A stretch of 19,178 nt of DNA, from assembly GCA_016932895.1 (NCBI GenBank), contig JAFGCA010000443.1, positions 1 through 19,178 of the forward strand, read 5' to 3'. The notes below the pieces were generated by a model. The model worked only from the letters and a program-made list of their open reading frames with translations. It ran no database searches and had not been told where the DNA came from. Both the position numbers and the translations under genes were made by a program. Below, in pieces: positions 1 through 8,100 of this stretch. Position 1 is the first letter of the stretch; each line of letters opens with the position of its first letter. The DNA comes from Sedimentisphaerales bacterium. Lineage in GTDB: Bacteria > Planctomycetota > Phycisphaerae > Sedimentisphaerales > SG8-4.

Positions 1-1
1 C

Positions 2-718
2 GATGGAAAGGACCTTCTTGCCATGGTTGTGCAATTGGGCGGGAGTGACTCGCTCTGCGACATTGGGCCCTATGCCTGGGGCGACGGGGTTGTCGATGTC
101 GAGGACCTCAAGGTGCTTGCGGAGTATATCGGCAAGGAAGTCGTCGATGGGACACTGATTGCCCATTGGAAGCTGGACGAAACGGGGGGGATGACGGCCG
201 AAGACAGTGCCGGGGATAGTGACGGCACGGTCATGGGCGGTGCGAGTTGGCGGCCGGATGGCGGTAAGGTGGGCGGGGCCCTGGAACTCGACGGCGTCGA
301 TGATTTCGTCCTGGCGGCTTTGCCGACGGGGTTGGGAGACGGGCCGTTCAGCATTCTGGCCTGGGTTAAGGGCGGGGCGGCGGACGAGGTCCTTCTCTCG
401 GGCGGTACAGCGGACTGGCTCTACACCAATCCGGCCGACGGCAGTCTGATGACCGCGCTGAGCTCTATCGCGGGTAACGGTGTACCGCTGTTTTCCGATG
501 TGGTCATCACCGACGCCCAATGGCACCGCATTGGTCTGGTCTGGGACGGCGTCGACCGAATCCTGCTGGTCGATGAGCAGGAGGTCGCCCGGGACGAACA
601 GGCGGAACTGGCAATACCCAATGCCAGCCTGATGATCGGTGTCGGAGCCACCGCCGGCCGCTTCTACTCCGGCCAAATCGACGACCTCCGCATTTACAGG
701 CGCGCGGTCAAGCCATAA
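2..718 (+). CDS. C-terminal part of a secreted dockerin-like/LamG protein (5' end outside window)
   Basis: The reading frame is open from base 2, so the gene starts left of the window; the ATG at 23 lies inside a domain and is not the true start. The first ~47 visible residues resemble a dockerin-type calcium-binding repeat pair (DGKDLLAMVVQLG, then GDGVVDVEDLKVLAEYI), a form common at domain borders in planctomycete exported proteins. From about nt 155 to the stop is a LamG/concanavalin-like beta-sandwich: HWKLDE near its start, GGALELDGVDDFV, AWVKGG, WHRIGLVWDG and a terminal SGQIDDLRIYRRAV. Such domains bind glycans or occur in large extracellular proteins. The catalytic or other N-terminal part cannot be seen, so the overall function is unknown. 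A terminator follows 31 nt after the stop. The domain calls are firm for LamG and moderate for the dockerin-like part. Confidence 0.85.
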   Translation, partial: DGKDLLAMVVQLGGSDSLCDIGPYAWGDGVVDVEDLKVLAEYIGKEVVDGTLIAHWKLDETGGMTAEDSAGDSDGTVMGGASWRPDGGKVGGALELDGVDDFVLAALPTGLGDGPFSILAWVKGGAADEVLLSGGTADWLYTNPADGSLMTALSSIAGNGVPLFSDVVITDAQWHRIGLVWDGVDRILLVDEQEVARDEQAELAIPNASLMIGVGATAGRFYSGQIDDLRIYRRAVKP

Positions 719-749
719 GACATCTCACCCACCTGGCAACCACACCGAA

Positions 750-785
750 GGGTCGGCGGGGAACGGAGCCGCCGGCCCTTTGTTT
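750..785 (+). terminator. Rho-independent terminator after the LamG gene
   Basis: A 10-bp stem (750-759 with 769-778, one G-U pair) closes a 9-nt loop and is followed by TTTGTTT. It lies 31 nt after the stop codon at 716-718 and separates this gene from the next promoter. Confidence 0.7.
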
Positions 786-952
786 ACAACTCGGGGGCGT
801 ACTTCGCCGGACGTTTACGCAGAATACACGTTCTGCGGCGTCTCTTTTGGGCCCTCTCGGTGTGGTGAACGAGGCGAGGATCAGCCCACAACGCGGCGTC
901 CCGAGCGTTTTTGAAGTGACAAGGAGGAATTTCGCAGAAGTTCAGTGACAAA

Positions 953-982
953 TTGAAAGCACATCTGGATTTATGGTATACT
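953..982 (+). promoter_or_regulatory. Sigma-70-like promoter of the GLUG/PASTA gene
   Basis: TTGAAA (953-958), an 18-nt spacer and TATACT (977-982), preceded by TG at 974-975 as in an extended -10. Transcription would begin near 989, giving a leader of about 70 nt. The TTG at 953 opens the reading frame but lies within the -35 box, which supports translation starting later, at 1058. The rest of 786-952 holds nothing recognised, apart from a repeated AGTGACAA at 915-922 and 944-951. Confidence 0.6.
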
Positions 983-1057
983 GGTTGGGTAGGTTGGCCG
1001 TATCGCGTGGGAATCGCGTCACCAGGGCATACGATTCGCTTTCAGGAGGACAGCACA

Positions 1058-4000
1058 ATGTCAGGCTCGTACCGTTGGAAGCAATTATCGGGTATGTTCA
1101 TCCTCGTCGCGGCATTGGCGAGTCCCAATCTCCACGGTTATGAATTTGCCGGCGGCTCCGGCACCCTCAGCGATCCCTACCAAATCGCCGAGCCCAGCCA
1201 TCTGATCTCCATCGGTTCGACCGCCGAGTTGCTGGACAAACATTTCGAGCTCATCGCCGAGATCGACCTGACGGGGCACACGTTTGCGCGCGCGGTGATT
1301 GCCCCGGACCTGGACGACTCCGAACCCGGCTTTCAGGGCACGTCGTTCAGCGGATCGTTTCATGGCAGAGGCCACAGGATTGCGAACCTGACCATCGCCG
1401 GGCAGCCGGGAAGCAGCTACCTTGGATTGTTTGGCGTGATTGCATCTCACCCACTCGGCCTCGGGCGGCCTCCGGTGGTGGAACTCGGTGTGTGCGACGC
1501 CACAATAGAAGGCCAGGGCGAATGCATCGGCATCCTGGCCGGGTGCAACCTGGACTTCATCGAGCGATGTTATACTTCCGGCAGCGTAAGCGGCACGACG
1601 CGCGTGGGCGGACTCGTGGGCGAAAACGGATTCGCCAGCAAGATCAGAGACTGCTATTCCACCGCCTCCGTGACCGGAATCGAGGATGTAGGCGGATTGG
1701 TGGGCCGCGACAACTACGGCGCCATGCGTTGGGACCCCATCGTCAACTGCTATGCCGCCGGTACAGTCATTTCTGATCCGAACGCCGCGCATGTCGGAGG
1801 GCTGGTGGGTTACCACCTGCGAATGCCGGAAGAGGATTTCGCCACACGATGTTACTTCCTGCGCGCCGAGGACGGAGGCGGCCCGAACAACGGGCTGGGC
1901 CAGCCGCTGTCGGCTGCGGCGCTGACGCAGCGAGGGAGTTTCGCCGGATGGGACTTCGTGGAAACCGACCGGGACGGCACGGATGACATCTGGTACCTCC
2001 CGGACGATTCGTATCCTGTCTTGAACTGGCAAGTGGACGTGCGCGGCATCCCGGACGTCAACGGCCTGACGGTCGAGGAGGCCGCCGCCGTGTTGGCAGA
2101 CTCCGGGTTCACCGTTGGCGCCGAGCCACTCCGGGACTACCACCGAACGAAGGCCATCGGAGACGTAATCACGAGCGATCCGTACGGGTACGCCCCCGCC
2201 GGCAGCCAGGTGGACATCGTGGTCAGTCGCGGTCCGTGCGACTGGAACGACGTTCCCGGCGCAGGGACGCCGGACGATCCTTATCGGATCGCCACGGCCG
2301 GAGTCCTGGAGGCCGTCTCGGACCACTACAATCGCGCGGAGGCGTGCTTCGAGCTGACCGACGATATCAATATGAGCGGAAGGCAGGACGGCGGGGCCGT
2401 GATCGACTTCAGCGGGCCCCGGCCCGGAGACTTTGCCGGCACGTTCGACGGCAGGAACCACACGATCCGCCACCTGAATGCCCGTCTGTTTGATATCACC
2501 TACGGCGAAATTCGCAACGTCAGGGTCGAGAATGCCGACATTCGTGGGGGTCCCCACGTGGGAATCCTGGCCGGCGAAAACCGACGCTGGATTCACAACT
2601 GTCATGTGAGCGGGCGCGTGGCTGTGAGCAACTACTATTACCCCGGCGGCTACACCGCCTCCAGTGCCGGGGGCCTCGTGGGAACCAACACGAACACGGT
2701 CACCGAATGCCATGCGGCCGTGGAAGTCACGGGCCAGGAGAACATCGGTGGACTCGTGGGCGACAACACCGGCACGATCACGGACTCCCACGCCGAAGGA
2801 CCCGTGACCGGCCGCGAGAATTCTCGGTACGTCGGCGGGCTGGTGGGAAACAACCGCTCCGAGAATCCTTCTCAGCGAGGAAATATCTTCCGCTGCTGGG
2901 CCACTGGCTACGTCAGAATTGGAGATGACTCTCGATCAGTGGGCGGACTGGTCGGCGATAACACCAGCCTCATCAGCGGTAGCTATGCCAGCGGAACCGT
3001 ACGGGCGGGCTACAATGTCAATCAATGGCCCGATGCCGGCGCCGGCGGACTGGTCGGCTTCAACGCGGGCGAGATCACCTTTTGCTACGCTACCGGCCCG
3101 GTCTCCGGACAGAACAACCTGGGAGGTCTGGTCGGATACAATTCCAATCCAATCACCGACTGGAGCGGGCAGCCAACAACGGGGCGCGTCCGCAATTGCT
3201 ATGCGACGGGGAACGTGTCTTCCTGGGCGATTTATCCGCTGTGGCCACCTTTAGGGGAATCCGATTACATTGGCGGCCTCATCGGCAGAAATCTCGGACA
3301 GCTCCGAAACGGCTATTTCCTGGACCCGAACGACGGCGGCGGGCCTGATAACGGGCAGGCAACGCCCCTGAGCGACGCGGAGATGCGGTCGCCGCCAAGC
3401 TTCGTCGGCTGGGATTTCTACGACGATGACGAAGACGGCCCGGCGGACCATTGGTTCGGCCCGGAAGATGGCTACCCGCTCCTGAGCTGGCAGACCGAGA
3501 AAACGGGCCTCGTGCCCATCCCGGAAATCCTGGGCATGTCGCCGGAGGAGGCCTGGAGCCAGCTCGAGAGCGCCGGCTTCGCGCCGGGTGATGCGAATCA
3601 GACGGACTATCACAGGACCCTCCCGGCGGGCTCCGTGCTCCTGGCACGGCCGCGCAGCTACGCTCCGGCCGGCAGCGCCGTCGGACTGGTCCTGAGCCAG
3701 GGGCCGTACGACTGGAGCGACAATCCCGGCACCGGTGTCGCCGGAGACCCTTATCTCATCGCCAGCGCCGGCCAACTGGAATCCCTCCGCGACCACCCCG
3801 GACTGTGGGACGCCCATTTCGCGTTGACCGGCGACATCGACCTATTCCCCAGAAGCTACCCCACCGCGCTGATTGCCTCCGGTATCGACGTTCCGCCTTT
3901 CACCGGAAGCTTCGACGGCCGGGGGCACTGCATCGCCAACCTCGTCATAGACACCACCGGCCCCGAGGGCGGCGGCCCGGCTCTGGGATTGTTCGGACAG

Positions 4001-5821
4001 GTAGGCCCGGAAGCGAAGATTCAGAATCTGAACGTTCGCAACGCGAAGGTGACGTGCGGCTTTTCGGGAGGAGTCGGCATCCTGGCCGGCACCGCCGAAG
4101 GCACGATTGCCGATTGCCACGTCACCGGCGAAATTGACGCAACGAATTCGAACGTCAATGCGATCGGCGGGATGGTCGGCGAGGCAACCGGCGCCGAGCT
4201 GCTGCGATGCTCCGCAACGGTCTTCATAGAAGCCTGGAACCGTGTGGGCGGATTGGTGGGTGTCAACGGAGGGTCCATCCGTTGCTGCTATGCGGACGCA
4301 TCCATTCGCGCCGGCAACACCGTCGGGGGCCTGGCGGGCCAGAATTCCGGTGCCGTGCAGGACTGCTACGCCTGCGGATCGGTATCGGGGTCCACCTGCG
4401 TCGGCGCCCTGGTGGGCACCACAGGCTCGACGGGAGGCTCCGTGCGAACGCGCGCCACGGTAGGAATCGCAGCCGCAGCGGGAATTGTCGTCAACTGCTA
4501 CTCGACCGCCTCGGTGAAGGGCTCCGCTTTCTATTATCCCGCCTGCCTCGTCGGCTGCGGGGACGCGGACGATGTGATCGAGAGCTTCTTTCTCATCGCC
4601 GACGAGCAGGCTCCCTGCCAGGGTCCGGGCACACCCCTGACGCATCCGCAGATGCAAGTGAAGGCCAATTTCGCGGGCTGGGATTTTTACGGCAGCGACG
4701 AGGATGGAACTGACGATCACTGGTTTATGCCCGACGGCGCAGAGCCGGTCCTGACCTGGCAGACCGAAGCAAGCGGCGCGCGAGCCGTACCCGACCTGAG
4801 CGGGCTGACCGTCGAACAGGCGCGCCACGAGATCGAGGTGCTGGGACTGGCCTTCGGGGACATCATCGGGCAAGACTACTTTTTCGTCCCCCAGGGGCGT
4901 GTAGGTCTGGCGTTTGCGCAAGGCGGCGCGGGGTATGCCCCACTCGGCAGCCCGATCTACCTCGTTGTCAGTCTGGGCGCCTACGAGTGGGAAACCATGA
5001 ACCCGGGCGATGGTTCCGCCGAAGCGCCCTACGAGATCGAGACGCCCGGACAATTAGAGTCCCTGATCGAGCGCCCGGACCTCTACGGCGCGCACTTCGT
5101 CCTGACAAGTGACATTGACCTGATCGGGAGGACCTACTCGCACGCCCTGTTCCCGCCGTACATCCAGATCTTCTCCGGAAGCCTCGACGGCCGGGGACAT
5201 ACGATCGCAAACCTGACCATCCAGGCCCGCGAAGACGCCGGGCCCCTGGGTCTGTTCAGCATCATCGCGCAGGAGGGTCGCGTGCTGGAACTCGGCCTGC
5301 AGAACGTCCGCATCACCGGTAGAGCCCCTTGCGGGGCGCTTGCCGGGCAGAACTACGGTGCCGTGGCCCGCTGTTACAGCACCGCCACCATAAACGGTCT
5401 CGGTCTCGTCGGTGGGCTCGTGGGCGAGAACCTTGGAGACGTGACCGACTGCTACACATCCGGTTCCGTCCACGGCCTGGAGCGCGTCGGCGGCCTCATC
5501 GGCGGCAATGGACGGCAAGGAGGCCGCGGCAGTGTCGGCCACACCGGCAACGTTTCCAACTGCTACACCACGGCATCGGTCTCGCCCGTGGCGACGTTCG
5601 GCGCACTGATCGGCCTACACGCCTATGGAGACATCGTCAACAGCTACTACCTGCTGGGCCAGGATTCGCCTGTCCCTGACAACGCATTCGGACAGGCCTT
5701 GACTGACAGCCAGATGAAGTCTGAAGGGTCTTTCATCGACTGGGACTTCGAGACGATCTGGACCATCTGCGAAAATCAGGACTACCCCCGCCTGTCGTGG
5801 GAAAACACGCTGTGTCCCTGA
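1058..5821 (+). CDS. Large secreted protein with alternating GLUG-repeat and PASTA domains
   Basis: The predicted product has 1587 residues. The start at 1058 is chosen because AGGAGG (1044-1049) sits 8 nt upstream and the first 27 residues form a signal peptide (basic start, MFILVAALAS core, cleavage before YEFAGG). Four homologous modules follow. Each opens with G(T)xDDPYxI, LTxDIDL and FDGRGHxIANL, then runs into GLUG-type coils (about 3, 7, 4 and 3 VGGLVGxN motifs) with recurring CYxTGxV. The first three modules close with GWDF...YPVLSWQ and a PASTA-like domain (about residues 328-394, 817-883 and 1241-1308; VPDxxGLTVEEA, APxGSxVxxVVSxGP). GLUG coils are expected to form a parallel beta-helix. 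PASTA domains bind peptidoglycan-like ligands in some kinases and PBPs, but this role is unproven here. No anchor or sorting signal is visible at the C-terminus. A surface or adhesin-like role is inferred; no catalytic motif was found. Confidence 0.9.
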   Translation: MSGSYRWKQLSGMFILVAALASPNLHGYEFAGGSGTLSDPYQIAEPSHLISIGSTAELLDKHFELIAEIDLTGHTFARAVIAPDLDDSEPGFQGTSFSGSFHGRGHRIANLTIAGQPGSSYLGLFGVIASHPLGLGRPPVVELGVCDATIEGQGECIGILAGCNLDFIERCYTSGSVSGTTRVGGLVGENGFASKIRDCYSTASVTGIEDVGGLVGRDNYGAMRWDPIVNCYAAGTVISDPNAAHVGGLVGYHLRMPEEDFATRCYFLRAEDGGGPNNGLGQPLSAAALTQRGSFAGWDFVETDRDGTDDIWYLPDDSYPVLNWQVDVRGIPDVNGLTVEEAAAVLADSGFTVGAEPLRDYHRTKAIGDVITSDPYGYAPAGSQVDIVVSRGPCDWNDVPGAGTPDDPYRIATAGVLEAVSDHYNRAEACFELTDDINMSGRQDGGAVIDFSGPRPGDFAGTFDGRNHTIRHLNARLFDITYGEIRNVRVENADIRGGPHVGILAGENRRWIHNCHVSGRVAVSNYYYPGGYTASSAGGLVGTNTNTVTECHAAVEVTGQENIGGLVGDNTGTITDSHAEGPVTGRENSRYVGGLVGNNRSENPSQRGNIFRCWATGYVRIGDDSRSVGGLVGDNTSLISGSYASGTVRAGYNVNQWPDAGAGGLVGFNAGEITFCYATGPVSGQNNLGGLVGYNSNPITDWSGQPTTGRVRNCYATGNVSSWAIYPLWPPLGESDYIGGLIGRNLGQLRNGYFLDPNDGGGPDNGQATPLSDAEMRSPPSFVGWDFYDDDEDGPADHWFGPEDGYPLLSWQTEKTGLVPIPEILGMSPEEAWSQLESAGFAPGDANQTDYHRTLPAGSVLLARPRSYAPAGSAVGLVLSQGPYDWSDNPGTGVAGDPYLIASAGQLESLRDHPGLWDAHFALTGDIDLFPRSYPTALIASGIDVPPFTGSFDGRGHCIANLVIDTTGPEGGGPALGLFGQVGPEAKIQNLNVRNAKVTCGFSGGVGILAGTAEGTIADCHVTGEIDATNSNVNAIGGMVGEATGAELLRCSATVFIEAWNRVGGLVGVNGGSIRCCYADASIRAGNTVGGLAGQNSGAVQDCYACGSVSGSTCVGALVGTTGSTGGSVRTRATVGIAAAAGIVVNCYSTASVKGSAFYYPACLVGCGDADDVIESFFLIADEQAPCQGPGTPLTHPQMQVKANFAGWDFYGSDEDGTDDHWFMPDGAEPVLTWQTEASGARAVPDLSGLTVEQARHEIEVLGLAFGDIIGQDYFFVPQGRVGLAFAQGGAGYAPLGSPIYLVVSLGAYEWETMNPGDGSAEAPYEIETPGQLESLIERPDLYGAHFVLTSDIDLIGRTYSHALFPPYIQIFSGSLDGRGHTIANLTIQAREDAGPLGLFSIIAQEGRVLELGLQNVRITGRAPCGALAGQNYGAVARCYSTATINGLGLVGGLVGENLGDVTDCYTSGSVHGLERVGGLIGGNGRQGGRGSVGHTGNVSNCYTTASVSPVATFGALIGLHAYGDIVNSYYLLGQDSPVPDNAFGQALTDSQMKSEGSFIDWDFETIWTICENQDYPRLSWENTLCP

Positions 5822-5835
5822 CGGCAAGCGTCACC

Positions 5836-5860
5836 GCCCGCTCTCGACGGGCCCATTTGT
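5836..5860 (+). terminator. Weak possible terminator after the GLUG/PASTA gene
   Basis: A 5-bp GCCCG/CGGGC stem (5836-5840 with 5848-5852), with a 7-nt loop and followed by CCATTTGT, starts 14 nt after the stop. The stem is short and the T-run poor. The convergent space 5822-5969 holds nothing else recognised. Confidence 0.25.
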
Positions 5861-5969
5861 CGCGTATGGCAAAGGCCGCATCTCTCAGGAACAGAGTTCA
5901 CCGGGAATCGCGCGTAAATCAAGAACCCCAGGTAGTGTAGAGGATTGTCCGCACATTTTTCTGTAGCTG

Positions 5970-7142
5970 TCACTCTGGTCGATAGGTTGAGGTCAATCTC
6001 CTGTCCCCTGGCCCCCCGGGGGGCCGCACGTTGTCGAAGAAGGTGATGAATTCCGGGAAGAAGGACTCGAACGTGGGGTATTTGTCCCTGTTTGCCTCAT
6101 ATGTCTGGAGCAGGTCGCTCAGTTGCTTTGTCCAGACGAATCCGAGGCCGGCTTCTTCGTCGAGGTAGCGTTGGAGGATCTCCGGCTCAAACGAGTGCCG
6201 CAGGTAACATGCCACGCAGGCCCTGACTGCCGACTCGTACATCAACGCCCGCCAGCTTTGATAGCCCATCCGCTGCATCAAAGGAGCCTTGGCGGCATAG
6301 AGTCTTTCCCCGGCCGGGCGGAGCTGCTCCAGGTACTTTTCCACAACAGGATTGGCGAACGAATGACAGAACTCATGCGCGGTGGTCTCCAACTTCCCGG
6401 GGTGAAACACAGGATTGCCGTCCGCATCGGGCAAGGGCATGCCGACAATGGCGTACTTCTCGTGGATTTCGCCGGCGGTGAATCTTGACCCATAATTACT
6501 GGAGCCGTTAAGAAAACCCAGCACCAGTTTCAGATCGCCCGTTTCTTCGGCGCCGAAGAATTCACCGAGCCACGTTTGCAGATCGTATTGTGCCATCACG
6601 GCCCGGCAGGAACGAATGCCTGTTTCGTACAACGCAGTATGGGCTTCGAAGAATTCATTGAATTTCGTCTCGGCGGCAAACTGTCGGAGTAGCTCCAGGA
6701 ATTCAGCCGTCTCCTGTTTCTCCCAGCGGCCGTCGAGGCCCCAGGGCCATTGTGCAAAAGTCCTTCGCGGCCGGTAATCGCGATCGATATGTACCGCCAG
6801 TGACATCGGGCCGTCGCAGCTCATCCGCCGTGTACTGCGAAGCCGCGCGGCAAGCTTCACCACCGGGTGGTCGTCAGAATCGCCGAACTGCCGCTCGATA
6901 TCCCTCACGTACGATCGTATCCGCCCCTGGTTGTACTCATAGTTGCCGGCCAGGCGAAAGACGATTCCGACCAACTCGACCCGGGGATCGACCTCAATGG
7001 TGATAACCGCGACATTCGGCCCGTTCTTTGCCAGAGGATCGTCGCTGGCGCCGACAGGCGAAGGCAGGCCCATGCTACAGACCAGCATAGCAACCGGAAC
7101 CAGAAAGGCTCTGGTAATCTGTGGCACCCCGTTTCTGCTCAT
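5970..7142 (-). CDS. Exported putative HExxH metalloprotease, DUF4932-like, copy A (last in array)
   Basis: The product has 390 residues from the ATG at 7142, where a signal peptide begins (MSRNGVPQITRAFLVPVAML, cleavage near PVGA). An in-frame ATG at 7229 would add 29 charged residues before it and is less likely; neither has a strong ribosome site. A conserved N-terminal part (ITIEVDPRVELVGIVFRLAG) is followed by HEFCH at residues 256-260 and a conserved MYESAVRACV. Its Glu303 is a candidate third zinc ligand as in gluzincins. The substrate is unknown. The family matches DUF4932 as I remember it, not from a search. The last residues after FFDNV differ from the paralogues at 8101-9297 and 9347-10516 and are encoded by a GC palindrome and flanking sequence, so this copy has a replaced tail. 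It is likely the last gene of the minus-strand array. Confidence 0.8.
   Translation of the reverse strand: MSRNGVPQITRAFLVPVAMLVCSMGLPSPVGASDDPLAKNGPNVAVITIEVDPRVELVGIVFRLAGNYEYNQGRIRSYVRDIERQFGDSDDHPVVKLAARLRSTRRMSCDGPMSLAVHIDRDYRPRRTFAQWPWGLDGRWEKQETAEFLELLRQFAAETKFNEFFEAHTALYETGIRSCRAVMAQYDLQTWLGEFFGAEETGDLKLVLGFLNGSSNYGSRFTAGEIHEKYAIVGMPLPDADGNPVFHPGKLETTAHEFCHSFANPVVEKYLEQLRPAGERLYAAKAPLMQRMGYQSWRALMYESAVRACVACYLRHSFEPEILQRYLDEEAGLGFVWTKQLSDLLQTYEANRDKYPTFESFFPEFITFFDNVRPPGGPGDRRLTSTYRPE
6010..6025. repeat. Perfect 16-nt GC palindrome in the tail of copy A
   Basis: GGCCCCCCGGGGGGCC lies inside the 3' end of the DUF4932-like copy A, next to CTCCTGTCCCC (5999-6009). It encodes the PPGGPG stretch, which is absent from both paralogues, so the tail was probably changed by a repeat insertion or recombination. 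It is too far inside the gene and lacks a T-run on the minus strand, so it is not called a terminator. Confidence 0.6.
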
Positions 7143-7290
7143 TTGACCTGCCTTTGACTCGCTGTTTTCATTCTCCTGTTTCACTTTGTCGATTCGCGCC
7201 CTACTGTGCCGCTTTGCTTGTGTACTCATTTAAGGTTGAATTTCTTTCATAGTGCATGACTCCGCACCAACATGCCGACCCCCGGAATTG

Positions 7291-7881
7291 TCAGATGGCA
7301 TTCTTCTCCGGCAGGCCAACGTCACTGGTTCGAGGCGAATGCACCAGCCAGACAAGGCCAAGGCCAGTAGCAATACCGTACGCGATACCCTCCACCCCAG
7401 AGTTAACACCGCAATTAAGGCAGGCCACGCCGGCCAGCATCCATCCTATCATGCTAAACAAGATCCAGAGGCTTGCCCGTTGCATGTGCCGACGGAATAT
7501 CCACCACTGTGGAACGGTCAGAGACAATCCGTATATGGTAAGCACCGATAGGAAATTCCATTTCCAGCCCAAACCCAAATCTATCATGGGCGCGACCCTC
7601 TGGCCAAGAGGATAACCCACTGCAAAGCCGACAGCGCTTGCCACAAGAAACCGTATAGCGGGCACACCCAGACCTCGAACGATAAACCACTGCATCCCGG
7701 CTATGACTACACCCCAGACGAATCCCTTACCCACCTGAGCCCATATGCTCGGTTCGCCCCCTAGTAGACCGGCCGCGTCTGAGCCAAGATTCCAACCCAG
7801 GAACATACCAGCCGAGGACAGCAGAACGCCGATAACGCCGTAAAGCCATAGCTTACCCGGGATTTTCCATATACATTTCAC
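7291..7881 (-). CDS. Small multi-pass membrane protein with internal duplication, unknown function
   Basis: The GTG at 7881 is preferred as the start because AGGAG sits 7 nt before it; this gives 196 residues. An ATG at 7920 adds 13 residues and has a poor ribosome site. About six hydrophobic segments are visible, at LWLYGVIGVLL, FVWGVVIAGMQWFIV, FLVASAVGFAVGY, FLSVLTIYGLSL, LWILFSMIGWMLAG and IATGLGLVWLV. Two halves resemble each other: MQWFIVRGL...RFLVASAVGFAVG and PQWWIFRRH...LWILFSMIGWMLAG. This QW-[IV]-x-R plus glycine-rich helix pattern occurs in uncharacterised bacterial membrane proteins. It lies between two exported protease-like genes on the same strand, which may point to a related job in the envelope, but no function can be assigned. 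Base composition is lower in GC than the GLUG gene. Confidence 0.75.
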   Translation of the reverse strand: MKCIWKIPGKLWLYGVIGVLLSSAGMFLGWNLGSDAAGLLGGEPSIWAQVGKGFVWGVVIAGMQWFIVRGLGVPAIRFLVASAVGFAVGYPLGQRVAPMIDLGLGWKWNFLSVLTIYGLSLTVPQWWIFRRHMQRASLWILFSMIGWMLAGVACLNCGVNSGVEGIAYGIATGLGLVWLVHSPRTSDVGLPEKNAI

Positions 7882-8023
7882 GGAACTACTCCTGCTTGCC
7901 GCAAGTCCAGTAATATACATATTTCATCTCACGATCAATAAGAACTCAGGCAGGGTAAACATGCCCGGCCGCACAAAAGCACCAAAAAGGTCCGGCAATT
8001 GGGGCGAGAACTGTTCTTTCATG

Positions 8024-8047
8024 CTATTTGGGCACATCTTCTTTCAT
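8024..8047 (-). pseudogene. Fossil 5' end of a further DUF4932-like copy
   Basis: On the minus strand the ATG at 8047 opens MKEDVPK and then a stop. The intact gene starting at 9297 opens MKEDRVLW, and both are preceded by near-identical sequence (GAxCxCGCG, GGGAG or AGGAG, CAxTCC-like). The fossil lies 53 nt after the stop of copy B, just as copy B starts 49 nt after the stop of copy C. The rest of this copy is missing, and the membrane protein gene begins about 140 nt further on. This is read as the scar of a lost or abortive tandem duplicate. Confidence 0.6.
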
Positions 8048-8100
8048 TGGACCGCTCCCGAACTCGCGGTCTTTGATTCTTGTGTTCCACTTTGCTACTA
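8036..8100. repeat. Intergenic duplicate, unit 1 (matches 9286-9350)
   Basis: This stretch and 9286-9350 align along their length with scattered changes, for example CTTCTTTCAT, CTTGTG/TTTGTGGTT, and CTTCCTGCATCT running into the coding 3' ends. The homology continues into the genes, giving a repeat unit of about 1.25 kb. It marks the breakpoint period of the tandem array. Confidence 0.65.

Noticed and set aside
1085..2791. 568-codon open frame on the minus strand
   Set aside because: It lies within the GLUG/PASTA gene, which has a signal peptide, repeats and promoter; the antisense product is an Arg/Val/Gly/Ala-rich shadow without domains. The same holds for 3842-5053 on the minus strand.
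6010..6025. Terminator for the DUF4932-like array
   Set aside because: The palindrome is inside the coding frame of copy A and has no T-run after it on the minus strand.
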